Both the position numbers and the translations under genes were made by a program. A stretch of 64,000 bases of DNA from Dyella_B humi (GTDB taxonomy: Bacteria; Pseudomonadota; Gammaproteobacteria; Xanthomonadales; Rhodanobacteraceae). The notes beneath the pieces are model-generated. The model did not search any database. It was not told the DNA's origin and was given only the letters and a program-made list of their open reading frames with translations. Positions 51,186-59,765 of the stretch are shown here, in pieces. Location of the stretch: the NCBI RefSeq assembly GCF_044904605.1, contig NZ_JADIKI010000022.1, positions 1,054,001-1,118,000 on the forward strand, in the 5' to 3' direction. How positions within the stretch are numbered: position 1 is the stretch's first letter; every line of letters starts with the position of its first letter.

Positions 51186-53823
51186 AGAAGCCGACCGCGA
51201 TATCGTGAAAGTGATGGTGAAAGAGAGCTATGACTCTTTCATCAGCAAGGTGAGGGAGTTGTATCAGGGTGAAGATAGTCCCATCACTTTGCGTGACGGT
51301 CAGTGGTGGGTCAAAGACAGAAAGACATTTTGGGATGAAGCTGCTAAGCACGTCTACGATGATCATCTGGTGGCCTTCCAGCAAGCAGTAATCACTGTTC
51401 TAGGTGAGCGTGATCCATCGTTTGAGATTGAGAGAGACCAAAGATGGTTTTTGACGGGTGGTGTGGACGGAAAGGAGCTTTCATATTCGCACCGGCTCAG
51501 AGAAAGCATGGCCGAAACCCTGGCATTGATGAGTGTGTTTCCAGAAGCGCTTCAGAATTGCACGAAAGGGAAGCCTGAAACAGTTGTGGTCAACGTAATG
51601 CGAGAAACCCTCCTTAAGGCAGACTGGGTATTGTGGGGAAGTCTTAATAGCCTCCTTCCCATGTTGGCTGAGGCGAATCCAGAGCTATTTCTCCAAGCGG
51701 TTGATATTGGTCTTCGGCAAGAATCGTCTCCATTTTTAAAGCTGTTTCAACAGGAAGGCGATGGCTTCACAGGTCGGAACTACATGACGGGGTTGCTCTA
51801 CGCACTCGAAATGCTGGCTTGGCAGGAAAAGTACTTGGTTCGTGTATGTGTAGTCCTTGGCGCGCTTGCCCAAATGGACCCTGGTGGTAAGTGGGCCAAT
51901 CGCCCAGCCAACTCTCTCATCACCATTTTGCTCCCCTGGTTACCACAGACGATGGCTTCCGTCGAAAAGCGAAAGGTCGCAGTGAAGACGTTGTTCAATG
52001 AATATCCAGGCGTGGCAAGCAGGCTTGCCTTCAACCTTCTTCCAAATCAAATTCAAACATCGAGCCCCACGCGCAAGCCTCTTTGGCGAGAAAGGGTCTC
52101 CGACGATTTTGAGCGAGAAGTCAGTCGAGAAGAGTATTTCGAGCAAGTGAGCAACTATGCTGAGATGCTCATCGACTGGGCTGGGTACCAACCTAAGTAC
52201 CTCAACGCCTTGGCCGAGCAATTGAACAACTTGCCAAAGCCATCCCTGGAACGGCTTTTAGGAGTGCTTTCCTCCGAAGAAATACGGGACATATCTCAAG
52301 AAGACCGTTTGCTGTTGTGGAATACGCTTACCAGCTTTACCCGACATCATCGGCGTTTTTCGGATGCGGATTGGGCGCTTCGAGGCACTGTATTGGATGC
52401 AATTGATAGGGTTTCTGAGAAGTTTTCTCCGATTGATCCAAGGTATCGATATCGAGTGTTATTTTCGGGTAAGGACTTCGACCTTTACGAAGGAAATGAT
52501 GACTTTAGTGAGCAAGAAAAGAGGCTAGAGGAAAAGCGCACCGAAGCCGTCAAAGACATATTTACCCTTCATGGTATAGATGGAATCATCAACTTCCTCG
52601 AGAGCGTTGAGGAGCCTCGTCAACTTGGCTATTCCTTCGCCACAATATCAAGCAAGGAGGTCGACGTTAGTATTCTTCCAAGCCTTCTCAATGATGAAGA
52701 AAGGAAGAAATCTCAATTTTCAGCAGCCTACGTTTTTCGACGTCATCAGTTGCTTGGATGGGACTGGGCAGCGGGTGTCGTCAAGAAAGACTGGTCCAAA
52801 GAGAGCCTGGTTGCCTTTCTGACATCGCTTCCTTTTACGAAGGAGACCTGGACGTATGTTGAGAAATGGCTCGGAGAACAAAAGGAGCTGTATTGGCGCA
52901 CAGCTCGAGTAGACGCATATCAAGTCAACGAAGAGTTCGAGGAAGCTACACGTAATCTCTTGGACAATGGAAGAGCCACAGCAGCGGTTAACTTCATCTA
53001 TATAGCGCACTTCCGCCAGAAGCACATCAATCCTGACCTTATCTATCGAGCCTTAATGGAGGCAGGAAGAAGTGTAAATTCGGTCGATGCGACGAATGCA
53101 TACTACGTGGTCGAGTTGATTGGAAAACTCCAGAATTTGCCTGATTTTGATGAAGAGAAGCTAGCTACCCTCGAGTGGGCGTACCTTCCACTTCTTGAAA
53201 GCCATATGAGGGCCTCGCCTAAACTTCTGGAGAGGAAGCTGGCGAGCGACCCTGATTTGTTCTGCAAGGCTATCCAGATGGTTTTTCATCGTGATGATAG
53301 CAAGCAGGATGGTAAGCAACCGTCTGAAGAAGAGAGAGAAAAAGCAACCAACGTGTGGCGCCTTCTTCGAAATTGGCGGATTGTGCCTGGAACCAAAGAC
53401 GATGGAAGTGTGGACGGCACGAATTTCAACGCGTGGCTTCATCAGGTTATTGATAGCTGCAAAGAATCAGGCCATCTCAGTTCGGCGTTGCACGCAGTAG
53501 GCTTTGTCCTAATTCATTCTCCAGAAGACGAGTCTGGTCTGTGGATTAAGAGGGAAGTCGCTAGCGCTTTGAACAGAGATGATGCTGAGGTGATGAGAAG
53601 GGGGTACTGGAGTGCCGTCATCAATTCCCGTGGTGCTCATTGGGTTGACCCAACTGGCAAACCTGAAAAGGAGCTTGCTCAGCAATTCAACCAAAAGGCT
53701 GAAGAGGTCGAAAACGAAGGGTTCCACCGCTTCGCCATTACGCTTCGAGGGATTGCAGAATTTTATGAAAAAGAGGCGGAAAGAATCATCGATCAAAATA
53801 AAAGTGAGGGCGAGGGAATCTGA
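51178..53823 (+). CDS. Avs-like helical C-terminal sensor protein
   Basis: This 881-residue protein has no P-loop and looks alpha-helical throughout. Its opening (SKEADRDIVKVMVKESYDSF then EDSPITLRDGQWWV) and the later runs TGLLYALEMLAWQEKYLVRV and DPGGKWANRPANSLITILLP match, from memory, the C-terminal superhelix of large Avs-like STAND proteins, downstream of the NTPase. It reads on naturally from the last residues of the 50274 gene, but in another frame, with an 8-bp overlap (ATGAGTAA). It would be the sensor or scaffold. The family link is from recall, not a search. Confidence 0.6.
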   Translation: MSKEADRDIVKVMVKESYDSFISKVRELYQGEDSPITLRDGQWWVKDRKTFWDEAAKHVYDDHLVAFQQAVITVLGERDPSFEIERDQRWFLTGGVDGKELSYSHRLRESMAETLALMSVFPEALQNCTKGKPETVVVNVMRETLLKADWVLWGSLNSLLPMLAEANPELFLQAVDIGLRQESSPFLKLFQQEGDGFTGRNYMTGLLYALEMLAWQEKYLVRVCVVLGALAQMDPGGKWANRPANSLITILLPWLPQTMASVEKRKVAVKTLFNEYPGVASRLAFNLLPNQIQTSSPTRKPLWRERVSDDFEREVSREEYFEQVSNYAEMLIDWAGYQPKYLNALAEQLNNLPKPSLERLLGVLSSEEIRDISQEDRLLLWNTLTSFTRHHRRFSDADWALRGTVLDAIDRVSEKFSPIDPRYRYRVLFSGKDFDLYEGNDDFSEQEKRLEEKRTEAVKDIFTLHGIDGIINFLESVEEPRQLGYSFATISSKEVDVSILPSLLNDEERKKSQFSAAYVFRRHQLLGWDWAAGVVKKDWSKESLVAFLTSLPFTKETWTYVEKWLGEQKELYWRTARVDAYQVNEEFEEATRNLLDNGRATAAVNFIYIAHFRQKHINPDLIYRALMEAGRSVNSVDATNAYYVVELIGKLQNLPDFDEEKLATLEWAYLPLLESHMRASPKLLERKLASDPDLFCKAIQMVFHRDDSKQDGKQPSEEEREKATNVWRLLRNWRIVPGTKDDGSVDGTNFNAWLHQVIDSCKESGHLSSALHAVGFVLIHSPEDESGLWIKREVASALNRDDAEVMRRGYWSAVINSRGAHWVDPTGKPEKELAQQFNQKAEEVENEGFHRFAITLRGIAEFYEKEAERIIDQNKSEGEGI

Positions 53824-54292
53824 CTATTACAGGCACATAAGACAAGAGGTCATCCATGACCCGAGATCAATCCATTGTCTGATACTGGAATATAAAAAAA
53901 GCGGCCTGAGACAGGTTGTTATGTAATTTATAAGATTTTAATCAATATACTTTCTATTCTCTCTCTCCAGTTTGTTGGCTGAAATTTTTGATTTTTGAAA
54001 ACGAAGGCTGGCTAAACATAATTTTCTATCCGAAATTTTGTTGATAATTCATCTTGCCAATCTTTAAGCACCTGTCAATGCGGGTGGTTTCTGATCTCCA
54101 CAGGAAAAATGAGATCACCATCGCACTTTTTGAAAATCACAAATGGCGCTGTGAAGCCATTTGTGAGTTATTCCGCATTTACATAATGATCGGTGTTGAT
54201 CACTGTTGACAGAGGAATTTTTTTAGTTACAACAGCGCTCCCCATTTAAACGCCACCTAATATTTTCGGGGAAGGTGGCAGTAGGAGCGTTT
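53824..54292. other. AT-rich region before second integrase
   Basis: No gene is seen in 469 bp. It is much more AT-rich than the rest. It holds the 11-bp inverted repeat described separately. It could carry the att core or promoter for the second integrase. Confidence 0.4.
54137..54166. repeat. 11-bp inverted repeat
   Basis: TCACAAATGGC-GCTGTGAA-GCCATTTGTGA is a perfect 11-bp inverted repeat 127 bp before the integrase start. It may be a regulator or integrase/excisionase binding site, or terminate the Avs-like operon 313 bp upstream. Confidence 0.55.
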
Positions 54293-55957
54293 ATGAAACA
54301 ACAATCTGTAATAGAAGACATCGCATCTCATCATTTTGAAGTGACGCGTATCGTGGCAAGGTCCACTGATGACCGAAATGCCATTCTGGCAATGCTGGAA
54401 AAGGAAGGATGGTTCAAGAATTACAACCCTCCATTTTCTCGGCACGAATCTCTGCCTCATCTGACATCACCCCCACCCGTTGCATTGCCCATCGTTCCAG
54501 CGTCCATGCAACCGTTGCCAGAAAGTGTCCTCACCATCACCGCTGAGCCCTTGGTCTCGAGGCAGTGGGCATCGTGTGGGGAAGTGACTGGTGATGCTCA
54601 GCCGAAAGAAACCACTGCAAACGCTATCAAGCCAGTCGTTGAGCCAACCCCTGAGAAGTGCTCGAGCGAGGAGAAGGCAGAGAACATCCCGAAGTCCTCA
54701 GAGTATTTCAGTGTGCTGGCAAAGGCCTATGTGGACAACAAGCTTCGGAGCGCGAAAACCCCAGGTCAGCGGGAATCTGCCTTTGATGCGTATCGTGCCT
54801 TCACGCTCTTCCTTCGCATCATCGGGGACAAACGCGTCGATGCTGTCTCCACCGCCGATATCTCCAAGTTTGCCAATGCTCTGGAACGTTGGCCGAAGGG
54901 TGGGGTGGATAAGCCTTGCTACTCGGAAATGAATGCCAGGGGAATCGTCCGGTATGCCGAGAGGAACAAGCTTGAGACCTTGGGGTTGGCCACCCAACGC
55001 AAGCACATCTTGTATCTGGACGTGCTGTTCAATGATGCACTCGATTGCAAGCACACCCGAAGCGGTCCCATGAGGCTCTTGGATATGAGCCGTTATGAAG
55101 AGAAGATCCCCCGCAAGAAAAAGGATTTTTCCAAGAAGAACATCGAGACTGTGTTTGACGCATCCATCTTGGCAACCATCAAAGACCCCCTCATGTACTG
55201 GGGGCCTCTCATCGCGATGTACACGGGCATGAGGTGCCAAGAGGTTGCTCAGCTTTACACCGACAACATCGAACGAGTCGAGATGCTTGATGAGAACGAC
55301 AATCCCATTGAACTCCTGTGCATCGACATCTCGCCCGATGAAAAAGGTCAAAGCATCAAGAGCATCCATTCAAGACGTCTGCTACCTGTCCACTCCAAGC
55401 TCATTGAGGCTGGCCTTGAGAAATACGTGGAAGACATTCGGAAATACGGGTCTCCCTATCTGTTTCCATGTCAGAACTGGTCAGGCTACAAGCGAAAAAA
55501 GCAGTTGAGTGGCTGGTTCAATGGGGACCATCTGAGGGAGACCTGTGGCATCGACAACAAGCGCATCACCCTCCATTGTTTTAGACATACGCTAACCACC
55601 ATGGCAGATAGAAGGAACGTGCCGAGGGGAGTGGTCGTGAGCATCAATGGCCATAGTGATGGCAGAGGCGTCGATGAGCGATTTTATCGTCAGCGTGCTG
55701 ATGCGCTGGAATGTCGAGAAGCCTTAGAAAAACTACCGTTTCCTGAACTCAACTTGCCTGTGTATGTGCCAGGACGATTTGACGTCTATCTAAACACTTT
55801 GAAAGTGACTGAGGAAAGTATTCAGAGGCGCATCGCAGAAGGGATTCCACTGCCCAGGAAACGAGGCCGCCCTTCTAAAGATCCTGAGCGCTTGTGCGAG
55901 GAGGGGCCTTGGAAAGAATCTCATGTTGGTCAACAGGTCAAGACCGACGAGGAATGA
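54293..55957 (+). CDS. Tyrosine recombinase, second integrase
   Basis: This 554-residue integrase has a long variable N-terminal extension, a core-binding domain (about 140-240) and a C-terminal catalytic domain. The catalytic set is Arg in TGMRCQEVAQLY, His and Arg in LHCFRHTLTTM, His in NGHSDGRG and Tyr in ERFYRQRA. Domain order resembles the ssrA-proximal integrase, so they are related paralogues. Its att site was not identified. ATG 54293 has GGAG upstream; a GTG at 54275 is rejected. It suggests the island is composite or carries a second, nested element. Confidence 0.88.
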   Translation: MKQQSVIEDIASHHFEVTRIVARSTDDRNAILAMLEKEGWFKNYNPPFSRHESLPHLTSPPPVALPIVPASMQPLPESVLTITAEPLVSRQWASCGEVTGDAQPKETTANAIKPVVEPTPEKCSSEEKAENIPKSSEYFSVLAKAYVDNKLRSAKTPGQRESAFDAYRAFTLFLRIIGDKRVDAVSTADISKFANALERWPKGGVDKPCYSEMNARGIVRYAERNKLETLGLATQRKHILYLDVLFNDALDCKHTRSGPMRLLDMSRYEEKIPRKKKDFSKKNIETVFDASILATIKDPLMYWGPLIAMYTGMRCQEVAQLYTDNIERVEMLDENDNPIELLCIDISPDEKGQSIKSIHSRRLLPVHSKLIEAGLEKYVEDIRKYGSPYLFPCQNWSGYKRKKQLSGWFNGDHLRETCGIDNKRITLHCFRHTLTTMADRRNVPRGVVVSINGHSDGRGVDERFYRQRADALECREALEKLPFPELNLPVYVPGRFDVYLNTLKVTEESIQRRIAEGIPLPRKRGRPSKDPERLCEEGPWKESHVGQQVKTDEE

Positions 55958-56080
55958 CTGTTTTAACGTCTATTTCTACAGATGTGGTGGAAATATCGAA
56001 ATTGTATTGATTACAAACCTTGACGGTGTCTTTGAATCAAGTAGAAATGCCGTCCTTTTTATTATTATTGGAGAAATTAA

Positions 56081-56635
56081 ATGTCTAGAAAAGAATTCAA
56101 CAAATATAGAAAATATTATGCGTCAAAGGGATGGATGCTTCGTTATCAGCCCAACGGAGGGGACGCCAAGTATGTCATTGAGCGAGATGAGGATGAAGAC
56201 GAAAGCGAGGACGATTGTCTCGCAGCGGGCAGTCTCGAAGATCTTTGGGACGAATGGTCTGAGCTTGTGGCCAGTTGTGCTGAGTTCCAAGTCATACTTG
56301 GTGTCTTGAAGCAATGGGCTTTTTCAACATCTTCCGAAGAGCAGAAGTCCGTCCGAGGCTTCATTGAGGGTGAGGCACTGGAAGAGGATCTTTGGGTAGC
56401 CATGGAAGATGCGCGCCAAGATGAGGTGCTCACGAAGGATATAAGGCATCACGAATCGTTGGTAGAGGAAATATCTTTCCGCTACTTTCCAGAAGGTGTC
56501 TTCGACTATGAAGACATGCCTGAGTTATTGCGCGAGGAAATTGGCGATTACGTTACCTCGCAAGAGCGTTCATGGCTCGACAGGCAATTGCCACCGAGTG
56601 CGTCATTGACGATGGAAGGACGGGCACGCTTGTGA
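56081..56635 (+). CDS. Acidic hypothetical protein
   Basis: This 184-residue acidic protein has a short basic N-terminus (MSRKEFNKYRKYYASKGWML), an acidic run (IERDEDEDESEDDCLAAGSL) and helical segments with many Glu and Asp. Such compositions are seen in DNA-mimic proteins, but there is no direct evidence. GGAG precedes the ATG. It lies after the second integrase on the same strand. No family recognised. Confidence 0.6.
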   Translation: MSRKEFNKYRKYYASKGWMLRYQPNGGDAKYVIERDEDEDESEDDCLAAGSLEDLWDEWSELVASCAEFQVILGVLKQWAFSTSSEEQKSVRGFIEGEALEEDLWVAMEDARQDEVLTKDIRHHESLVEEISFRYFPEGVFDYEDMPELLREEIGDYVTSQERSWLDRQLPPSASLTMEGRARL

Positions 56636-56718
56636 TGTTCGGTTTAAGGCCGGTGCATGGGCAATGGCCTTGACAACAGGCGAAATGTTGGTTGGATGAT
56701 TTCATTTGGAGCTTCTCC

Positions 56719-57285
56719 ATGCCGAAATTATCCAACCACCGCGCTAAACAGTACTTTCCTGACGAGAATAGAACTCGCACGCTTCTCGAAGCGTTCGACT
56801 TGGCTTTGTTAGAACCTGACGAGCAACACCGCCTGTGGGGTTACCGTTGGATACTGGATATTCGAGGGGTCAAACATCCCTGCGAAGCTGAGAACAGTAT
56901 TTGGGCTCATTTCTCGGTCTATACACTTTGGTGGTACGACAACGCTTTGCAGTACGACCATCTGACGTCCCGGTATCGGAATGGTACCGAGGTGGAGCGT
57001 CAAACCATTCGGGATTGGGTTGAGAGGGGCGCCCAGGCCAGTGAGCTACCCTATAAGGCGGAAGTCTCAGGAGATTTGGCTTGGCGGAGGTTGGAGCCTT
57101 GGGATGAGAGATGGCTTGCCGAGGTCAAAAAGAAGCACGGTCATCCTTTGTTCTTAAGCGCCCGTTCTCTCGAAGATCATCTGAGAGAAGCCATTCAAGT
57201 GATAGATGCCGAGCGAGAACGTGATGCACTGCGTGAACAACTTCCATTGGGTGATAAATCGGCATCGCTGGGGATGCGTATTTAG
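56719..57285 (+). CDS. Hypothetical protein
   Basis: This 188-residue soluble protein begins MPKLSNHRAKQYFPDENRTR. Trp/Arg-rich central region (HRLWGYRWILDIRGVKHPCE) and a charged helical C-terminus (REAIQVIDAERERDALREQL). No enzyme motif is recognised. ATG 56719 is preferred, with GGAG seven nt upstream, over a start at 56692. It lies between the acidic gene and a small helical gene on the same strand, so the three may be one operon. Confidence 0.55.
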   Translation: MPKLSNHRAKQYFPDENRTRTLLEAFDLALLEPDEQHRLWGYRWILDIRGVKHPCEAENSIWAHFSVYTLWWYDNALQYDHLTSRYRNGTEVERQTIRDWVERGAQASELPYKAEVSGDLAWRRLEPWDERWLAEVKKKHGHPLFLSARSLEDHLREAIQVIDAERERDALREQLPLGDKSASLGMRI

Positions 57286-57342
57286 AGGGGAGGGAAGGAC
57301 TATCATGGTCCTGCCTTCCTCTGACTCATCGAGGTGACCAGC

Positions 57343-57558
57343 ATGGCAACCATCGAACTGCGTGACCTTCACTTGGTGAAGAAAGCTCTCGCCATCGCTG
57401 TCTTGGTGATGGAAAGCCAGAGCGGGCCGTTCAAGTCTTCCAGCGATCAGTTCGATATGAAGCTCCTGCTTGAGCGCCTGACAAATGATGCTGAGCTTGA
57501 GCATTACACGCGAGCTGCTTTGATTGCGGTCACGGGTAAACCATCAGAAGGCCAATAA
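57343..57558 (+). CDS. Small helical hypothetical protein
   Basis: This 71-residue helical protein begins MATIELRDLHLVKKALAIAV. It resembles small accessory proteins of mobile elements without a clear family. GAGG lies nine nt before the ATG; a GTG at 57334 is an alternative. An intrinsic terminator follows within 65 bp, ending this transcription unit. Confidence 0.55.
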   Translation: MATIELRDLHLVKKALAIAVLVMESQSGPFKSSSDQFDMKLLLERLTNDAELEHYTRAALIAVTGKPSEGQ

Positions 57559-57622
57559 ATGTCGGTTCTGCTATCACTAGATGGATGCAGGCAGGGCGAC
57601 ATTCTCAATCTGTGCCAAAGAA

Positions 57623-57650
57623 AAAGCCCCAAGGCGAAACTTGGGGCTTT
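57623..57650. terminator. Bidirectional intrinsic terminator
   Basis: AAAGCCCCAAG-GCGAAA-CTTGGGGCTTT is an 11-bp hairpin with A and T ends. It separates the plus-strand small gene from the convergent H-NS gene. Confidence 0.85.
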
Positions 57651-57701
57651 CTTGTGTCTTGACGTATGTTTTAACGGCGGACTTTTTTCCGCGTCGCCTT
57701 C

Positions 57702-58103
57702 TTAGCGGTTTTTTTTGGCCGCCTTCTTAGCCACCTTCTTGGTAGCCTTTGAAGCGCCACCAATCAGCAGGCTTTCTGCGGTCACGCCCCGCTTCTTGAG
57801 TGCTGCTGTAAACCACAAAGGGGAGCGACCCCGGCCGGTCCAGGTCTCAGAAGGGTTCTCGGGGTTGCGATACTTTGGTGCCACGGAACCCTTGCCGCCG
57901 CGTGGTCCTTTCGGGCCCCTCTTGCCTGTCCCATGTCCCGGGTAGACCTCATCCAGTGTCAACCCACTGCTTTGAAGGATGGCATCGATCTTTTCCCTGA
58001 CCGTTTGAATCTGACTCGCCTGTGCTGCCTGCATTTGAGACTCGGCATTTGCGATGAGTGCTTGAAGTTCCTTGGGGGAGAGGGATTTCAGATCGACTGC
58101 CAT
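57702..58103 (-). CDS. H-NS-family nucleoid protein
   Basis: This 133-residue protein has an N-terminal helical oligomerisation region (LKSLSPKELQALIANAESQM) and the C-terminal DNA-binding motif KYRNPENPSETWTGRGRSPL. The loop GKRGPKGPRGGKGSVAP precedes it. The C-terminal tail is lysine/alanine-rich (KATKKVAKKAAKKNR). H-NS proteins silence AT-rich foreign genes; an island-borne copy probably controls the island itself. Near the 3' end an A8 run (57708-57715) precedes a second possible ending: with a one-base shift the frame would continue AKKTAKKATRKKVRR to a stop at 57671. See finding. Confidence 0.92.
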   Translation of the reverse strand: MAVDLKSLSPKELQALIANAESQMQAAQASQIQTVREKIDAILQSSGLTLDEVYPGHGTGKRGPKGPRGGKGSVAPKYRNPENPSETWTGRGRSPLWFTAALKKRGVTAESLLIGGASKATKKVAKKAAKKNR

Positions 58104-58181
58104 GCATGGTCCTTGGTGTGTTGGTAGACTTCAATTGTATGACCAGGATTGAGTGGCGCCAACCACACAGGGGAAGAATAG

Positions 58182-59765
58182 ATGGATTTTTATGTCATAT
58201 CTCGAGAGACAAAGTTGCCATCTTCGGGTGTCTCTTGTGCATACCTCCGAACTGACAATTGGAATGACTACTCTTTTCGGACACTTTTTCAACTCTATTG
58301 TTTTGACGAAGGCGGCCAACTTCATGAGCTTGGTGACGTAAAGATAGGATTTCGAGGACAAGTAGAACAAACATCTACCGATTCAAGATTGGACAGACAT
58401 TTTCAATATCTGGATTCTAGCTATTTTTCACTTGGCCAGCGAATAGAGTTTTACAAAACATTAGCTGTTCTATCTCCTGCGATGCGGGACGGCATTCTAA
58501 GTAGTCTGAGAGACATCGTTGCTCATCCTGAAATCATTGAATCAATTGAAAATGAGCGTTCTTTGGGCACATCTCTGCTCAGGGACGTAACCCTTGCCAC
58601 TATAAAAGGCCAGTTTCGTCGGGTTTTAAACGGACAGGTTGCGCTAACAGACTTTAACTTTAATTTCGAAAGGTCTGAAACGGAGCATCTTGGCGCTATA
58701 AAAATGGCGTTTAAAGTTACGGCCGAATCGACGCCGAGCACTAACATACACGCTGTGATTGGAAGAAACGGCGCGGGTAAGACAACTCTTCTAAATGGAA
58801 TGGTCGATGCAATTACACGGCCAGATGGGGCTTCAGCATTCACCACTCGTTCTTTTTTTGGTGGAAGTTCTCCGATTTCGAGTGACTACTTTAGTAGCCT
58901 TGTATCAGTTTCCTTCAGCGCCTTCGATCCCTTTACCCCGCCGAGTAATCAGCCAGATCCTGCAAAAGGGACGTGTTACTTCTATCTTGGATTGAAGGAT
59001 CAAAAAGACTCCGAGAGACTTCGATCATTGAAAGAATTGCAGGCCGATTGCGTAACATCGTTGATTGCATGCTTTTCTAGGGATGATCGTACTGAACGAT
59101 GGAATCGGGTAATGAATGAGCTTAGTTCTGACGAGAATTTTTCGTCAATGCAGTTAGAAAGGCTGCATGATATTTATAAGAGTGAGCTCCTTTCGCGAAA
59201 ATCTATAGGCAGTGTGCAGGTGGATTCTGCAATTTTTCACGGAAATTATCTCAATTCTTGTCGTCCTTTCCTGGATAAAATGAGTTCGGGTCACGCCGTT
59301 GTCTTTCTAATCATGACTCGCTTGGTATCCATTGTTGAAGAGAAGACATTGGTGCTTCTTGATGAGCCAGAAAGCCATCTTCATCCGCCTTTGCTGTCCG
59401 CTTTTTTGCGTGCCTTGTCCGACCTTCTCTATGATCGGAATGGCATCGCTATTATTGCGACCCATTCTCCAGTTGTACTTCAAGAGATTCCGAAGTCTTG
59501 TGTATGGAAGATGTATCGGGTTGGAGAAAGTGTTGGCGTTGAGCGACCAAACATTGAAACGTTTGCTGAGAACGTCGGTACGTTAACAAGTGAAGTGTTC
59601 CGGCTTGAAGTGTCACGGTCTGGCTTTCACAAGATGCTCGCGCTGTCAGTTGCGCAGGGCATGACCTACAACCAAATCATTGCTAGTTATGATGGGCAGC
59701 TGGGGCTAGAGGGACGAGCCGTTCTCAAGTTGCTAATGACGACATCCGAGGAGGCGTCGTCATGA
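58182..59765 (+). CDS. ptuA: Septu-like ATPase (PtuA type)
   Basis: This 527-residue ATPase has a 130-residue N-terminal region, Walker A GRNGAGKTT (194-202), a long helical insertion, Walker B LVLLDEPESHLHP and H-loop IIATHSPVVL. This is the SMC/ABC-type ATPase of Septu systems and retron-associated ATPases. The gene order ATPase then HNH nuclease, with ATGATGA overlap, is the Septu signature. PtuA holds PtuB in check until phage infection. The start ATG at 58182 has GGGGAAG upstream. No retron reverse transcriptase was seen. Confidence 0.85.
   Translation: MDFYVISRETKLPSSGVSCAYLRTDNWNDYSFRTLFQLYCFDEGGQLHELGDVKIGFRGQVEQTSTDSRLDRHFQYLDSSYFSLGQRIEFYKTLAVLSPAMRDGILSSLRDIVAHPEIIESIENERSLGTSLLRDVTLATIKGQFRRVLNGQVALTDFNFNFERSETEHLGAIKMAFKVTAESTPSTNIHAVIGRNGAGKTTLLNGMVDAITRPDGASAFTTRSFFGGSSPISSDYFSSLVSVSFSAFDPFTPPSNQPDPAKGTCYFYLGLKDQKDSERLRSLKELQADCVTSLIACFSRDDRTERWNRVMNELSSDENFSSMQLERLHDIYKSELLSRKSIGSVQVDSAIFHGNYLNSCRPFLDKMSSGHAVVFLIMTRLVSIVEEKTLVLLDEPESHLHPPLLSAFLRALSDLLYDRNGIAIIATHSPVVLQEIPKSCVWKMYRVGESVGVERPNIETFAENVGTLTSEVFRLEVSRSGFHKMLALSVAQGMTYNQIIASYDGQLGLEGRAVLKLLMTTSEEASS

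Noticed and set aside
31660..54090. Shared GCACCTGTCAATG near 31663 and 54069 as an att pair
   Set aside because: A 13-bp match in 64 kb is expected by chance and neither copy has context for integration.
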